Assembly (NCBI GenBank): GCA_023399155.1
Contig: JAEWQP010000040.1
Span: 1 to 47,115 of the forward strand
Length of the DNA stretch: 47,115 nt
DNA from: Verrucomicrobiota bacterium
Lineage (GTDB): Bacteria; Verrucomicrobiota; Verrucomicrobiia; Opitutales; Opitutaceae
Direction: 5' to 3'
A program made the translations under genes and the position numbers. The notes under the pieces were generated by a model, which searched no databases, was not told the origin of the DNA, and worked only from the letters and a program-made list of their open reading frames with translations. This document shows positions 32,320-43,101 of this stretch, one piece after another (positions within the stretch are counted from its first letter, which is position 1; the number at the start of each line of letters is the position of its first letter).

Positions 32320-33648
32320 TCAGGATGCCACCTTCTCGGTTTCGGCCTCCGCGAGGGTTGAAGCCGCGGGGACCGCAGGCCGCGCCGGAAGGCGAAACTT
32401 GATCGTCGTCCCCTGCCCCAGCCTGCTCTCCGCGGATACGGTTCCGCCATGCAGAAGCACGAGGTGTTTCACGATACTCAGTCCGAGGCCGGTGCCGCCC
32501 TTGTCGCGCGACCTGCCCTTCTCCACGCGGTAGAACCGCTCGAAAATCCGCGGGAGATCCGTCGCCGGGATGCCCGGACCGTCGTCCGCCACCCAGAACT
32601 CCGCCCAGGGCTGACCTTCGCAGGCACGTGCGCCCACTTCGACGCGTGCCCCGCGAGGGGCGTACTTGTGGGCATTCTGCAGCAGGTTTGTGAGAACCTG
32701 ACCGATGCGAAGCGGATCGAGTCGAACCTCGATCCCCTCCCCCTCGGCGGCGAGCGCGACCGTTTGGCCGGCCTGCGCAAAGACGCTGCGGAACTCCTCG
32801 AGCGCGGCACGAAGCACTGGGGCCGGTTTCTGCCATCTTGGCTCGAGCACGAGGCCTCCGGATTCGAGTCTTGAGAGCGTGAGGAGATCGTCGACGAGTG
32901 CCGACAGGCGCTCGGCATGCCGCTGGATCGTGCCAACGAACCGCGCCCGCTCCTCGGGTTTCATGGAGCCGTCGTCTTCTCCCAGGGTCTCGGCGTAGCC
33001 CCGGACCATCGCGATCGGCGTCTTTAGTTCGTGAGAGACGTTGGCTACAAACTCTTTACGCACCAGCTCGAGTTCCTTCAACCGGGTGATGTCGTGCAGG
33101 ACGAACAAACACCACGGAGCAGTCTCCGCTCCCGCGTCGGAGACCAGCGCGCCCGTCGCTTCGACCCACACCGCCTTCCCCTGCTCACGAAACCCGATCT
33201 CGCGCTGGGCGGACTCTCCGCTCGAGCGAATGGAGTCGAGCAGCGCGAGCAGATCGGCACTGTGCAGGACGACCTCCACGCGGCGGCCGATCACGTCCTG
33301 CTCGTAGGCGAAGATGCGCCGCAGGGCCGGGTTCGCCATCAGGATGTAATTGTCCCGGTCAACCAGAAGGACGCCCTCGCGCAGGTTCCCCAACGTCGTC
33401 TGCAGCTGGGCGAGCTGGCCTTCGCGAGCCGTCTCCAGGCCAGCAACCTGCTCAACCAGCGCCGCACACTCGCCGACGAGCCGTCGCCATGCGGGATGGA
33501 GCCGAGGCAGGTCGTTGTCCTCATGAAGAAAACCGCGCCGCTGCGCGACCGCGTCGGCCAGAAGAGTCAATGCCCGGCGCAGCTGCCAGTGCCGCCGCGC
33601 CAGCCACGCCAAGGTCCCCGCGAGCGCGATGAGAATCAGGTAGAGCAT
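32320..33648 (-). CDS. phoR: PhoR-type sensor histidine kinase
   Basis: 442 residues. One N-terminal membrane helix (MLYLILIALAGTLAWLA) is followed by a PAS-like sensor (NLREGVLLVDRDNYILMANPALRRIFAYE), the HisKA box FVANVSHELKTPIAMVRGYAETL with the phospho-acceptor His, and an ATPase domain with N box, DDGPGIP and GTGLGLSIVKHL. A strong ribosome site (CCGGAGGC) lies just upstream of the ATG, inside the end of phoB; the genes overlap by 13 bp. The PhoR plan suggests phosphate sensing, but no pst or phoU genes are nearby. Confidence 0.85.
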   Translation of the reverse strand: MLYLILIALAGTLAWLARRHWQLRRALTLLADAVAQRRGFLHEDNDLPRLHPAWRRLVGECAALVEQVAGLETAREGQLAQLQTTLGNLREGVLLVDRDNYILMANPALRRIFAYEQDVIGRRVEVVLHSADLLALLDSIRSSGESAQREIGFREQGKAVWVEATGALVSDAGAETAPWCLFVLHDITRLKELELVRKEFVANVSHELKTPIAMVRGYAETLGEDDGSMKPEERARFVGTIQRHAERLSALVDDLLTLSRLESGGLVLEPRWQKPAPVLRAALEEFRSVFAQAGQTVALAAEGEGIEVRLDPLRIGQVLTNLLQNAHKYAPRGARVEVGARACEGQPWAEFWVADDGPGIPATDLPRIFERFYRVEKGRSRDKGGTGLGLSIVKHLVLLHGGTVSAESRLGQGTTIKFRLPARPAVPAASTLAEAETEKVAS

Positions 33649-34379
33649 GCCTCCGGATGGCGGTCGACCATGCGGTAACCGACACCCCGGACGGTTTCAA
33701 TCAGCGAAGCTTCGGTTCCGAGTTTCTCGCGCAAGCGCCGGACGTGGGTATCGACCGTTCGCGTCTCGATCTCGGTCTCGTAGTTCCAGACATTCAACAG
33801 CAGGTGATCGCGGGCCTGCACCCTGCCCTTCCGCTCCATCAGCACGCGCAGAAGCTTGAACTCGGTCGCGGTGAGCTCGATGGCCGAACCGTGCACGGAC
33901 GCGCGATGGTGATCAGTATCGAGCGTGATGGCGCCCACCTGCAGGACGAGCCCCGCCGGGTCCTCGCGCGCCCCGTCCAGCCGCCGCAGTACCGACTGCA
34001 CCCTCAGGACCAACTCCTTGTTATTAAACGGCTTGCAGATATAGTCGTCCGCGCCAACCTCGAGCCCTTGCACGCGGTCAGCGTCCTCCGACTTCGCGCT
34101 GAGGAAGATCACGGCGATGCCCTTGAGCTTGGGATCCGCGCGCAACATCCGGCAGATCTGCACGCCATTGAGGTCGGGCATCATCACGTCCAGGATGACG
34201 AGATCCGGTTGGAACATGCGGGCAGCACCCAGGATCAGGTTCGGGTCGTTGATGGCCTCGACCTCATACCCTTTCGCCCGCAAATGGTAAGCCACCAGGG
34301 TGGTCAGGTCCTCCTCGTCATCGACGACGAGGATCCGCTTCGGCTTCTCCGACAGAGTGGTCACGACCTTCGTAGACAT
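33636..34379 (-). CDS. phoB: PhoB-type response regulator (OmpR family)
   Basis: 247 residues from the ATG at 34379; a GTG six codons upstream is also possible. The receiver has DDEED, phospho-acceptor LVILDVMMPDLNG and IFLSAKSEDADRVQGLEVGADDYICKPF. The winged-helix domain has LTATEFKLLRVLMERKGRVQARDHLLLNVWNYETEIETRTVDTHVRRLREKLG. It binds direct-repeat DNA sites; candidate repeats lie upstream at 34408-34514. Paired with the kinase downstream. Confidence 0.9.
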   Translation of the reverse strand: MSTKVVTTLSEKPKRILVVDDEEDLTTLVAYHLRAKGYEVEAINDPNLILGAARMFQPDLVILDVMMPDLNGVQICRMLRADPKLKGIAVIFLSAKSEDADRVQGLEVGADDYICKPFNNKELVLRVQSVLRRLDGAREDPAGLVLQVGAITLDTDHHRASVHGSAIELTATEFKLLRVLMERKGRVQARDHLLLNVWNYETEIETRTVDTHVRRLREKLGTEASLIETVRGVGYRMVDRHPEACST

Positions 34380-34407
34380 AACGGTGGTTTCGAACACGAC
34401 AAGGGCA

Positions 34408-34509
34408 TGTTACGCCGTGTTTTCCGGGCGACGTAAACCCTCCCACGTTACGGTCTGGTGACATTCTCCGGGGCTGAACAACCCCGCTAAGCCCCTGGTT
34501 ACGGGCGGG

Positions 34510-34514
<5 letters not shown>
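34408..34514. promoter_or_regulatory. GTTACG repeats upstream of phoB, possible response-regulator site
   Basis: GTTACG occurs four times on the plus strand in about 110 bp (34409, 34447, 34498, 34509). The last two form a GGTTACG-4 bases-GGTTACG direct repeat (34497-34503, 34508-34514), the 7+4 spacing that OmpR/PhoB-family dimers use. The outer repeat overlaps the mnmG stop. The sequence is not the enterobacterial Pho box (CTGTCAT), so the regulator is inferred from position and geometry. Confidence 0.4.
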
Positions 34515-36372
<1,858 letters not shown>

Positions 36373-36437
36373 GGACGAATCGCGGAAGGGTAGGGCCCAA
36401 GAAGCCGCACGCAAGTCTTACCCCGTCAGCGCGCATT

Positions 36438-36455
36438 CATTCAACATGTTGAATG
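36438..36455. promoter_or_regulatory. 18-bp perfect palindrome between mnmE and mnmG
   Basis: CATTCAACATGTTGAATG is a perfect inverted repeat with no spacer. It starts 8 bases downstream of the mnmE stop. There is no T-run, so it is not an intrinsic terminator. It has partial half-site likeness to parS but the centre differs by two bases. Possibly an operator for a dimeric repressor. Confidence 0.5.
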
Positions 36456-36463
36456 CCAACGGC

Positions 36464-37822
36464 TTACTTCCCGATACAGAAGGATGAGAAAAGACGGTCG
36501 AGAACAGCCTCATGATCAATCCGGCCGACAATCTCCCCCGCCGCCGCCACCGCCTGACGCAACTCGCTCCCCACCAACTCGAGCGGGCCCGCCTCGCGCA
36601 GAAGCACATCCGCCCGGCCCAGCGCTCCCGCCGCCTCAGCCAGCGCCGCATCGTGCCTGGCGTTGACGGCAAGCAGTTCTTCGTCGGTCCCGGTGCCCGT
36701 CAACTTGTCGGCGAGTCCGATGAGGACCGTGCGCAGCCGGTCCATTCCCGCGCCGGTGAGCGCCGAAACCTCGACCTGGGGCAGGGTTGCGCCGTCCGTC
36801 CACGCGAACTGCCGCGCCTCCAGGTCGCACTTGTTGATCGCGATCACGGCCGTGCCGGGCTCCAGCCGTCGATGAACGGACTCGGGCAGGGTGGGGCGGG
36901 GTTGCGACGCATCGGCGACGAGGACCAGCAGGTCGGCCTCCTGCGCGCGCTCGACCGACCGCGCCACGCCCGACCGCTCGACGCCGGGCCGGGCCTCCCG
37001 GAGACCGGCCGTATCTATCATTCGGATACGATGTGGGCCGAGCACGACCGCCTCCTCGAGGAAGTCGCGCGTGGTCCCGGGTTCCTCGCTCACGATGGCC
37101 CGGTCGTATCCAAGGAGTCGATTCAGCAGGCTGCTCTTGCCGGCATTCGGCGCGCCCACCAGCACCACGCGCAGGCCGTCGCGCACCAGCTCACCCCGGC
37201 GCCGCGTGGCCTGCAGGGCCCCGATCTCGTCGACCAGCGCGGAGATCTCCGCCCGGCGCCGCGCCCGATCCTCCGGCGGCAGGTCCTCCTCGGGAAAGTC
37301 AATGTAGGCCTCGATCGCGGCGCAGGTCTGCAACAGGTCGCCCACCAGCCGGTCGATCCGCCTCCCCAGCGCGCCCTCGAGCTGTCGCCGGGCGGCCGCT
37401 AGCGCGCGTTCGCTGCGCGCCCGTATCACGTCCATGACCGCCTCGGCCGCGGTGAGGTCGAGCCGCCCGTTCAGGAAGGCCCGCCGGGTGAACTCGCCGG
37501 CCTGCGCCACCCGGCAACCGCGCGCGACGCAGTCGTCCAGGATTCGCCGCACGATGTAGGGATTTCCATGTGACGAGATCTCAAGCACGTCCTCGCCGGT
37601 GTAGGAACGCGGCCCGGCGAAGAAGCTGAACACGACGTCGTCGATCACCGCGCCCGCCTGTGACACGAAATCGCCATGCCAGGCGAGGCGCGGCTCCGGC
37701 AACCGACCGCCGTGCTGCGCCGCGGCCAGCGCGGCGGCCAGCGGGCCGCTCACGCGTACCACAGCGAGGGCGGATTCGCCGTGCGGGGTCGCCGGCGCTA
37801 CGATGGTGTCGACTTCAGCCAC
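36464..37822 (-). CDS. mnmE: tRNA modification GTPase MnmE
   Basis: 452 residues from a GTG at 37822, chosen because MAEVDTIVAPATPHGESALAVVRVSG then aligns with known MnmE starts; TTG at 37858 is upstream. The folate-binding N-domain (YTGEDVLEISSHGNPYIVRRIL) is followed by helices, then the G domain with GAPNAGKSSLLNRLLG, the switch EPGTTRDFLEE, DTAGLR and NKCD. It ends in the catalytic FCIGK. It acts with MnmG on wobble uridines. Confidence 0.97.
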   Translation of the reverse strand: MAEVDTIVAPATPHGESALAVVRVSGPLAAALAAAQHGGRLPEPRLAWHGDFVSQAGAVIDDVVFSFFAGPRSYTGEDVLEISSHGNPYIVRRILDDCVARGCRVAQAGEFTRRAFLNGRLDLTAAEAVMDVIRARSERALAAARRQLEGALGRRIDRLVGDLLQTCAAIEAYIDFPEEDLPPEDRARRRAEISALVDEIGALQATRRRGELVRDGLRVVLVGAPNAGKSSLLNRLLGYDRAIVSEEPGTTRDFLEEAVVLGPHRIRMIDTAGLREARPGVERSGVARSVERAQEADLLVLVADASQPRPTLPESVHRRLEPGTAVIAINKCDLEARQFAWTDGATLPQVEVSALTGAGMDRLRTVLIGLADKLTGTGTDEELLAVNARHDAALAEAAGALGRADVLLREAGPLELVGSELRQAVAAAGEIVGRIDHEAVLDRLFSSFCIGK

Positions 37823-37916
37823 GTCGGGCAGCGAAGCGTCGCGTGCCGCGGTTGGCAACGCGCGAGGTCGCGTTCGCGTGTGCAGGCGCCCGCTCCGAAC
37901 CGGGCCATCGTCCGAT

Positions 37917-38792
37917 TCAGTAGCGCTGCGGCAGGCCCAGGTAATTCAGGAGCCAGACTTCCTTCCAGACCCGATACCGGCCCTCGAAGGTCATCTTTCC
38001 GTACTCTTCGCGCATGCCGTGAGGGAAAAGAAAGCCGAGTTCCGTGTTCAGCCGGTCGAGATCGCGCTGCTGATCGTTGAGGTCGCTGAGCGGATCGCCC
38101 TCCAGGGGCGCGAGCGCCATGCCGTCCTTCTCGATACGAGCCAGGTGGGCACGGATCAGCCCTGACAGGCGGCGCGTCCAGGGCCGGCGCTCCACCGACC
38201 AGTTCTCGGGATAGAAACCGCCGAACGGAAGGAAGAGGTTGTCCGTGGTGTAGCGCATGCCGGCCTCGGTCTCCGAGGTGACGGCGAAACACACGGTGAC
38301 GGCGGTGCTGTTCATGGGGATGAACAACACCTGGATCCGGATGCGTGCCGCGGCGTCCTGATAAATGGATACACGCAGATGGATGCCGTTGCCGATGTCC
38401 GCGAGCAGTGCCTGCACCTGGGTGTACTTGTGCTTCCGCAGCCAGTCGCGCACGGCGATGATCCGCGGCACGGCGGGCCACTCCTCGCCGCTCGCATTGA
38501 CGGAAAACTTCGGGAAAAGCGGGATCGGACTCTGGCTGAGCGCGGAGATCGCGAGCCAGTTGTAGAGCGTCTCCAACAGGAAGATGAGGAGGAATGCGGT
38601 GCCCGCCACGACGAGGAACGGCCGGTCTGCGACCTCGAAGAATGCGATCAGCCACGCCACCATCAACGATGCCGAGATCCAGCGCAGCCACCGGTTGATG
38701 ATCGCGAGCACGGGCGAGGCGACCGTCCGGTTGAGATAGCTCAACAGGAGCGAGGCGGCGCCTCCAGCGACGATGGCGAACGCAAAATCCAT
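37917..38792 (-). CDS. Membrane protein of unknown function
   Basis: 291 residues from the ATG at 38792. Three hydrophobic segments lie in the first 95 residues (FAFAIVAGGAASLLLSYL; WISASLMVAWLIAFFEV; FLVVAGTAFLLIFLLETLYNWLAI). A soluble domain of about 190 residues follows, with a beta-strand-rich middle (GIHLRVSIYQDAAARIRIQVLFIPMNSTAVTVCF) and a helical end. Family not recognised. It lies between dnaN and mnmE on the same strand, 75 bp after dnaN. Confidence 0.75.
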   Translation of the reverse strand: MDFAFAIVAGGAASLLLSYLNRTVASPVLAIINRWLRWISASLMVAWLIAFFEVADRPFLVVAGTAFLLIFLLETLYNWLAISALSQSPIPLFPKFSVNASGEEWPAVPRIIAVRDWLRKHKYTQVQALLADIGNGIHLRVSIYQDAAARIRIQVLFIPMNSTAVTVCFAVTSETEAGMRYTTDNLFLPFGGFYPENWSVERRPWTRRLSGLIRAHLARIEKDGMALAPLEGDPLSDLNDQQRDLDRLNTELGFLFPHGMREEYGKMTFEGRYRVWKEVWLLNYLGLPQRY

Positions 38793-38867
38793 GGCCGTCC
38801 TAGACGATGCCCGCGCGGACGACGTGATCCCGCCGGGGCGGCACGCTATCCGCACCGATGCGGCGCG

Positions 38868-39995
38868 TCAAAGACGCACGGGCATGATCACGCAAAGGAA
38901 GTTTCCGTCCGTCTTGAACACTCCGGGGCTGACCTCATCCTTGAGTTCAAACGTGACCTGGTCCTTGGCCAGCGCGCGCAGCGGATCCATCAGAAACGCC
39001 GGGTTGAAGGCGACCTGGAGGTCGGGACCGCTGTAGTCCACCGCGAGCGATTCGTGCGCTTCGCCGAAGTCGGGGCTGGCGGCCGTGATCTCGAGGAGGT
39101 TGTTGCTCAGCTTGATCTTGACCGAGTTGGACTTGTCGCTCGTCACGAGCGCGGCGCGGTGGATGCACTGCAGGAAGAGCTCGCGCTCGACCTTCACGCG
39201 CTGATGGACCTCCTTCGGGATCACCTGCTGGTAGTTGGGGTAGTTGCCCTCGACCACCTTCGAGATGAGATGCACCTCGTCGATCAGTCCGCTGCTCTCG
39301 TCCGCGACGGCGATGCGGAACGCGACGCGCCGGTCGTTGAATGCGAGGGTGATGGCGAACTTCTCCTCCTTGCTGAGGAGGCGCACGAGTTCAGCCACCG
39401 TCTTGGCCGGAAGGATCAGGCTGCCACCGGCGGCGCCGCCGAAGTCCATCTCACGATGCGTCAGCGCCAGGCGGCGACCGTCGGTCGCCACGAGCGACAG
39501 CTTGCCATCGTGGAAGTGGAAATAGACACCGTTGAGAAAATAGCGGGACTCGTCCGCAGATTGTGCATACGAGACGCTGGCGAGCATCTGGCCGAGCACC
39601 GCCTGCTCGAGGGTGAAGGCGGTCTCATTGGCAAACTCCGGCAGCGGCGGGAAGTCGTCGCGCGCGATGCCCATGATGCGGAAGTTCGAGCCTCCCGACG
39701 CGATCTTCACCTGGTGATTCGCGGATGCTTCGACCTGCACGTCGAGGTTCGGCAGCTCGCGCACGATGCTCGCGAGGCGGCGCACCGGGAGCGTGACGGA
39801 ACCGGATTGATTGACCGTGGCCTTGATGCGGCAGCGGATGCCGAGATCGAGGTTGGTCGTGGTGAGGTCGAGGTGATCCCCGTCGGCCTCGATCAGCACG
39901 TTGCTCAGCACAGGCATGGTCGGGCGGGTGCCGACCACATTGAGGACCTGCGCGAGGCCGTTGCTGAAGTGGTCCCGGTTTACTTTGAACTTCAT
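38868..39995 (-). CDS. dnaN: DNA polymerase III beta clamp
   Basis: 375 residues from the ATG at 39995. Three clamp domains are visible; hallmarks include PVLSNVLIEADGDHLDLTTTNLDLGI, SYAQSADESRYFLNGVYFHF, SLVATDGRRLALTHREM, LPAKTVAELVRLL and the ending FLCVIMPVRL. It tethers the replicative polymerase to DNA. Often near oriC beside dnaA; dnaA is not in this window. No Shine-Dalgarno site is seen. Confidence 0.97.
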   Translation of the reverse strand: MKFKVNRDHFSNGLAQVLNVVGTRPTMPVLSNVLIEADGDHLDLTTTNLDLGIRCRIKATVNQSGSVTLPVRRLASIVRELPNLDVQVEASANHQVKIASGGSNFRIMGIARDDFPPLPEFANETAFTLEQAVLGQMLASVSYAQSADESRYFLNGVYFHFHDGKLSLVATDGRRLALTHREMDFGGAAGGSLILPAKTVAELVRLLSKEEKFAITLAFNDRRVAFRIAVADESSGLIDEVHLISKVVEGNYPNYQQVIPKEVHQRVKVERELFLQCIHRAALVTSDKSNSVKIKLSNNLLEITAASPDFGEAHESLAVDYSGPDLQVAFNPAFLMDPLRALAKDQVTFELKDEVSPGVFKTDGNFLCVIMPVRL

Positions 39996-40218
39996 TGTCG
40001 CGGGTAGATAGGAGGTTTTCCGAAGTACTGACAATCCTTGGGGATTAAGAGAATCTAGGTACTTAAATCAGCCGTATTATTCAGTGGTGTCAGCAACACG
40101 GCTTGTTGAGCAAGCCCTTACCATCCAGAGCTTAGAATGACGTGCGCGCTGTGAAGAAGTTCTGAGGAGTGGTCGCACAAGCCGGGCAAGGTTGGAGAAA
40201 GGGGCACCTGTTGGATGG

Positions 40219-41115
40219 TTATCCGGGATTGTTCGCGGGGTTGTTCACATCCGAGTCAGGACGTGGGATGTGCCGGTTCACAAGCAGCGCGCGCAGCCGC
40301 TTGCGGCGCCGGGAGACGGTGACGAAATGCCGGCCCAGGCCGTAGCCGAGGTAGGTGAGGAAGAGCAACGCCAGTGCGTACTGGCGGGTGAAATACACCG
40401 CCGCCGCCAGCATCAGGATGGCCACGAACGTGCCGAAGCGCGCCCGGGTGTGCCAGTTGATCTGCTTGAAACTCGGGTAGCGGATCGTGCTGATCATCAG
40501 GTAAGCGATGAGCAGCATGAGGGGCGGGAGCGCCAGGCCCCAGGGGCGCATGTCGGCCTCGGAATTGATGACGAGCACGAGTGACACGACCATGCCGGCG
40601 GCCGCCGGGACGGGGAGGCCCACGAAGTCCTTGGTGTTGAACTTGGCGTTGTTGCTGTAGACGAGAGGGTGGGTGATGACATTGAACCGCGCCAGGCGCA
40701 TCGCCGCACACAACAGGTAGATGAACCCGATGAACCAGCCGATCTGGCGAAACCACGGGTTCAAGTCAGGCGAGAGAATCAGGAAGAACACCAGCAGAGC
40801 CGGTGCGACGCCGAACGAAACGGTGTCGGCAATGGAATCAAATTCGCGTCCGAACAGCGATTCGCGCCCGCCCAGGCGCGCAAGCCGCCCGTCGAGCGAG
40901 TCGAAGACCACGGCCGCGATGATCAGCCAGACGGCCTCGGTGTAGAGATGCTCGGGACGGACCTCGCCGGTGGCGTAGCGCGCCTGGATGCAGCGGATGA
41001 TCGCGACGAACCCGCAGAACAGGTTTCCCGCCGTCATCAGATTCGGCAGGAGGTAAATGCGGCTCGCCTGCGAGGTGCCCGGGGGATTCTTCGGATCGTA
41101 GAGGGGGGCGGCCAT
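40219..41115 (-). CDS. pssA: CDP-diacylglycerol-serine O-phosphatidyltransferase
   Basis: 298 residues from the ATG at 41115. The CDP-alcohol phosphotransferase motif is intact: DSLDGRLARLGGRESLFGREFDSIADTVSFG, matching D..DG..AR........G...D...D. Several membrane helices surround it (LLPNLMTAGNLFCGFVAII; IGWFIGFIYLLCAAMRLARF). It makes phosphatidylserine, precursor of phosphatidylethanolamine, in the inner membrane. Starts 8 bp after the RelE-like gene stop. Confidence 0.95.
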   Translation of the reverse strand: MAAPLYDPKNPPGTSQASRIYLLPNLMTAGNLFCGFVAIIRCIQARYATGEVRPEHLYTEAVWLIIAAVVFDSLDGRLARLGGRESLFGREFDSIADTVSFGVAPALLVFFLILSPDLNPWFRQIGWFIGFIYLLCAAMRLARFNVITHPLVYSNNAKFNTKDFVGLPVPAAAGMVVSLVLVINSEADMRPWGLALPPLMLLIAYLMISTIRYPSFKQINWHTRARFGTFVAILMLAAAVYFTRQYALALLFLTYLGYGLGRHFVTVSRRRKRLRALLVNRHIPRPDSDVNNPANNPG

Positions 41116-41123
41116 GCCGGTGG

Positions 41124-41474
41124 CTACTTGTGTAGCGTTTCGAGGTACTTCCAAAACGAGGTGTGCTGTTCGGCCAGCTGCTCCTCGGTGATGGGCAGCT
41201 TGGTTCGGAAGATGAAATCGGTCAGCGAATTCCGGTGCAGGATATAGTGTGTGTGGAGCCGTTCGCCCTTCACCTCGAAGTAGATGCGATAGTCGCCGGA
41301 GCGAAGCCGGTAGAACGTGTTGCGCCCGCGCTTGAATGCGCCGAGTGGTTCCTTGGGATGAGCCAGTTCACCTGCGGTGAGCGCCCCGAGCGGCGCGATG
41401 AGGTCGAGCTGCGCAAGTTTGTCCAACTTGTTCAACTCCTGCATGCTCTGATCGCTGAAGGTGACTTGAAACAT
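41124..41474 (-). CDS. RelE/ParE-superfamily protein
   Basis: 116 residues from the ATG at 41474. It has the fold's pattern: an opening FQVTFSDQSMQELNKLDKLAQLDLI, then LGAFKRGRNTFYRLRSGDYRIYFEVKGERLHTHYILHRNS, where basic and aromatic residues on adjacent strands resemble RelE ribosome-dependent nucleases. No antitoxin gene lies beside it; it is directly followed by pssA. It may be a domesticated member rather than an active toxin. Confidence 0.75.
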   Translation of the reverse strand: MFQVTFSDQSMQELNKLDKLAQLDLIAPLGALTAGELAHPKEPLGAFKRGRNTFYRLRSGDYRIYFEVKGERLHTHYILHRNSLTDFIFRTKLPITEEQLAEQHTSFWKYLETLHK

Positions 41475-41591
41475 GGTTCGTCCCAAGCGCGCGTGCCCGC
41501 ACTGCGGCGAGGATCGGGAGGCCGGCGCAGCTTTCCTCGTAACCTCGACGGCCTCGCCCCATCACAGCGCCTGAACACGCACGCTTTTATT

Positions 41592-42110
41592 ATGCACTCC
41601 AAACTCTTGGTCCTCACAGTGATTCCTGCAATGCTTATCTCCGCGACGTCAGCGTTGGGCGCCGACGCCGCACCCGCACCGACATCCCGCACGGATCGCC
41701 AGGCGCGGATGGTCGAGCGGTTCGACACCAACGGCGACGGCAAGCTCGACGAAGGCGAGCGTGCCGCCGCACGCCAGGCGGCTCAGGACGGCGGCGGCCT
41801 CCGGGGGGCGTTCATGCAAGGGTACGATGCCGACAAGGATGGGACGCTGAGCGAAGCCGAGAAGGCCAAGGCTCAGGCCGACTGGAAGGCATTTGTCGCG
41901 AAACATGATGCCGACGGGGACGGCAAACTCTCGCGAACCGAGGGCAAGGCCGCCCGCCAGGCCTGGGCGAAGGAGCATCCCGAGGCGGCAGCCCGCATGC
42001 GCGCAGCCGTGGACAAGAATGGTGACGGCAAGGTCTCGCTCAAAGAGCGGCGCCAGGCCGCCAAGGAGATTCGTAAGAAGCGGCAGGCCGCAACTTCGGG
42101 CGAGAACTGA
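41592..42110 (+). CDS. Secreted EF-hand calcium-binding protein
   Basis: 172 residues from the ATG at 41592; the frame is open upstream but that part lies antisense to the RelE-like gene. A signal peptide (LLVLTVIPAMLISATSALGADA) is followed by four EF-hand loops: DTNGDGKLDEGE, DADKDGTLSEAE, DADGDGKLSRTE and DKNGDGKVSLKE, all with the canonical 12-residue ligand spacing. The tail is Lys/Arg-rich. Probably periplasmic, binding calcium. Converges with the transaldolase gene, 3 bp apart. Confidence 0.9.
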   Translation: MHSKLLVLTVIPAMLISATSALGADAAPAPTSRTDRQARMVERFDTNGDGKLDEGERAAARQAAQDGGGLRGAFMQGYDADKDGTLSEAEKAKAQADWKAFVAKHDADGDGKLSRTEGKAARQAWAKEHPEAAARMRAAVDKNGDGKVSLKERRQAAKEIRKKRQAATSGEN

Positions 42111-42113
42111 TCG

Positions 42114-43070
42114 TCAGCCGAGCTTTTCCGCGATCACGGCCTCGAGCTTCAGGATGTCGGCGACGAACCCGCGGATGCCCTCAGCCGTCTTCTCGGTGGC
42201 CATGGCATCCTCGTTGAGCAGGAAGCGGAAGCGCTTCTCATCGAGTTCGAGACGCTCGACCTCGCGCGCACGCGCCGCCGCCACCGTGAGCTTGGGCGGT
42301 GCCGGCCGCGTGTCGGCCTTGAGTTTGCCGAGAAGATCGGGGCTGATCGTGAGCAGGTCGCAGCCCGCCAGCTCGAGGATCTCGTCGGTATTGCGGAAGC
42401 TCGCGCCCATGACCTCGGTCGCGTAGCCGAACTTCTTGTAGTAGGTGTAGATCGTGCCCACCGAGCGCACGCCCGGGTCCTCATGGCCCGCGTAGTCGCG
42501 CTGGTGCTTCGCCTTGTGCCAGTCCAGGATGCGGCCGACGAACGGCGAGATGAGCGTCGCCCCGGCCTCGGCGCAGCGCACGGCCTGCGGGAGCGAGAAG
42601 AGCAGCGTCATGTTGCAGTGGATACCCTCCCGCTCGAGGATCTCGCCGGCGGCGATGCCCTCCCAGGTGGAGGCGATCTTGATCAGGACGCGATCGCGTC
42701 CCACGCCGTTCTTCTCGTAGAGGGCGATGAGTTCGCGCGCCTTGGCCACGGTGCCGTCGGTGTCGAACGACAGGCGTGCATCGACCTCGGTGGATACGCG
42801 TCCGGGGATGACCTTGAGGATTTCCAGTCCGAAGGCGATCAGGAGGTGGTCGGTGATCCGGTCGGCCAGCGCGGCGCCGGCCAGCGGGACGTTCCGGTTG
42901 TCCGTCACGGCCTTGTCGAGCAACGCCGCATAGCCGGGCATGCCCGCGGCTTTGAAGATGAGGCTGGGATTGGTCGTCGCATCCCGGGGCGCGAACTCGC
43001 GCAGTGCATTGAAGTCGCCGGTGTCGGCGACCACGACGGTGGATTGCTTGAGGTGTTCGAGGGTGTTCAT
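42114..43070 (-). CDS. tal: Transaldolase
   Basis: 318 residues from the ATG at 43070. The opening (ADTGDFNALREFAPRDATTNPSLIFKAA) and the Schiff-base Lys motif RVLIKIASTWEGIAAGEILE match class I transaldolases of the TalB type, as does the ending with ISPDLLGKL. It transfers a dihydroxyacetone unit in the non-oxidative pentose phosphate pathway, in the cytoplasm. Confidence 0.97.
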   Translation of the reverse strand: MNTLEHLKQSTVVVADTGDFNALREFAPRDATTNPSLIFKAAGMPGYAALLDKAVTDNRNVPLAGAALADRITDHLLIAFGLEILKVIPGRVSTEVDARLSFDTDGTVAKARELIALYEKNGVGRDRVLIKIASTWEGIAAGEILEREGIHCNMTLLFSLPQAVRCAEAGATLISPFVGRILDWHKAKHQRDYAGHEDPGVRSVGTIYTYYKKFGYATEVMGASFRNTDEILELAGCDLLTISPDLLGKLKADTRPAPPKLTVAAARAREVERLELDEKRFRFLLNEDAMATEKTAEGIRGFVADILKLEAVIAEKLG

Positions 43071-43101
43071 CGGTGGAATGGAGATGTGCGCGGCTCGGCG
43101 C

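Noticed and set aside
40035..40218. Possible oriC between dnaN and pssA
   Set aside because: No cluster of DnaA boxes (TTATCCACA or close) and no AT-rich unwinding repeat; only a weak 6-bp stem at 40100-40116 was seen.
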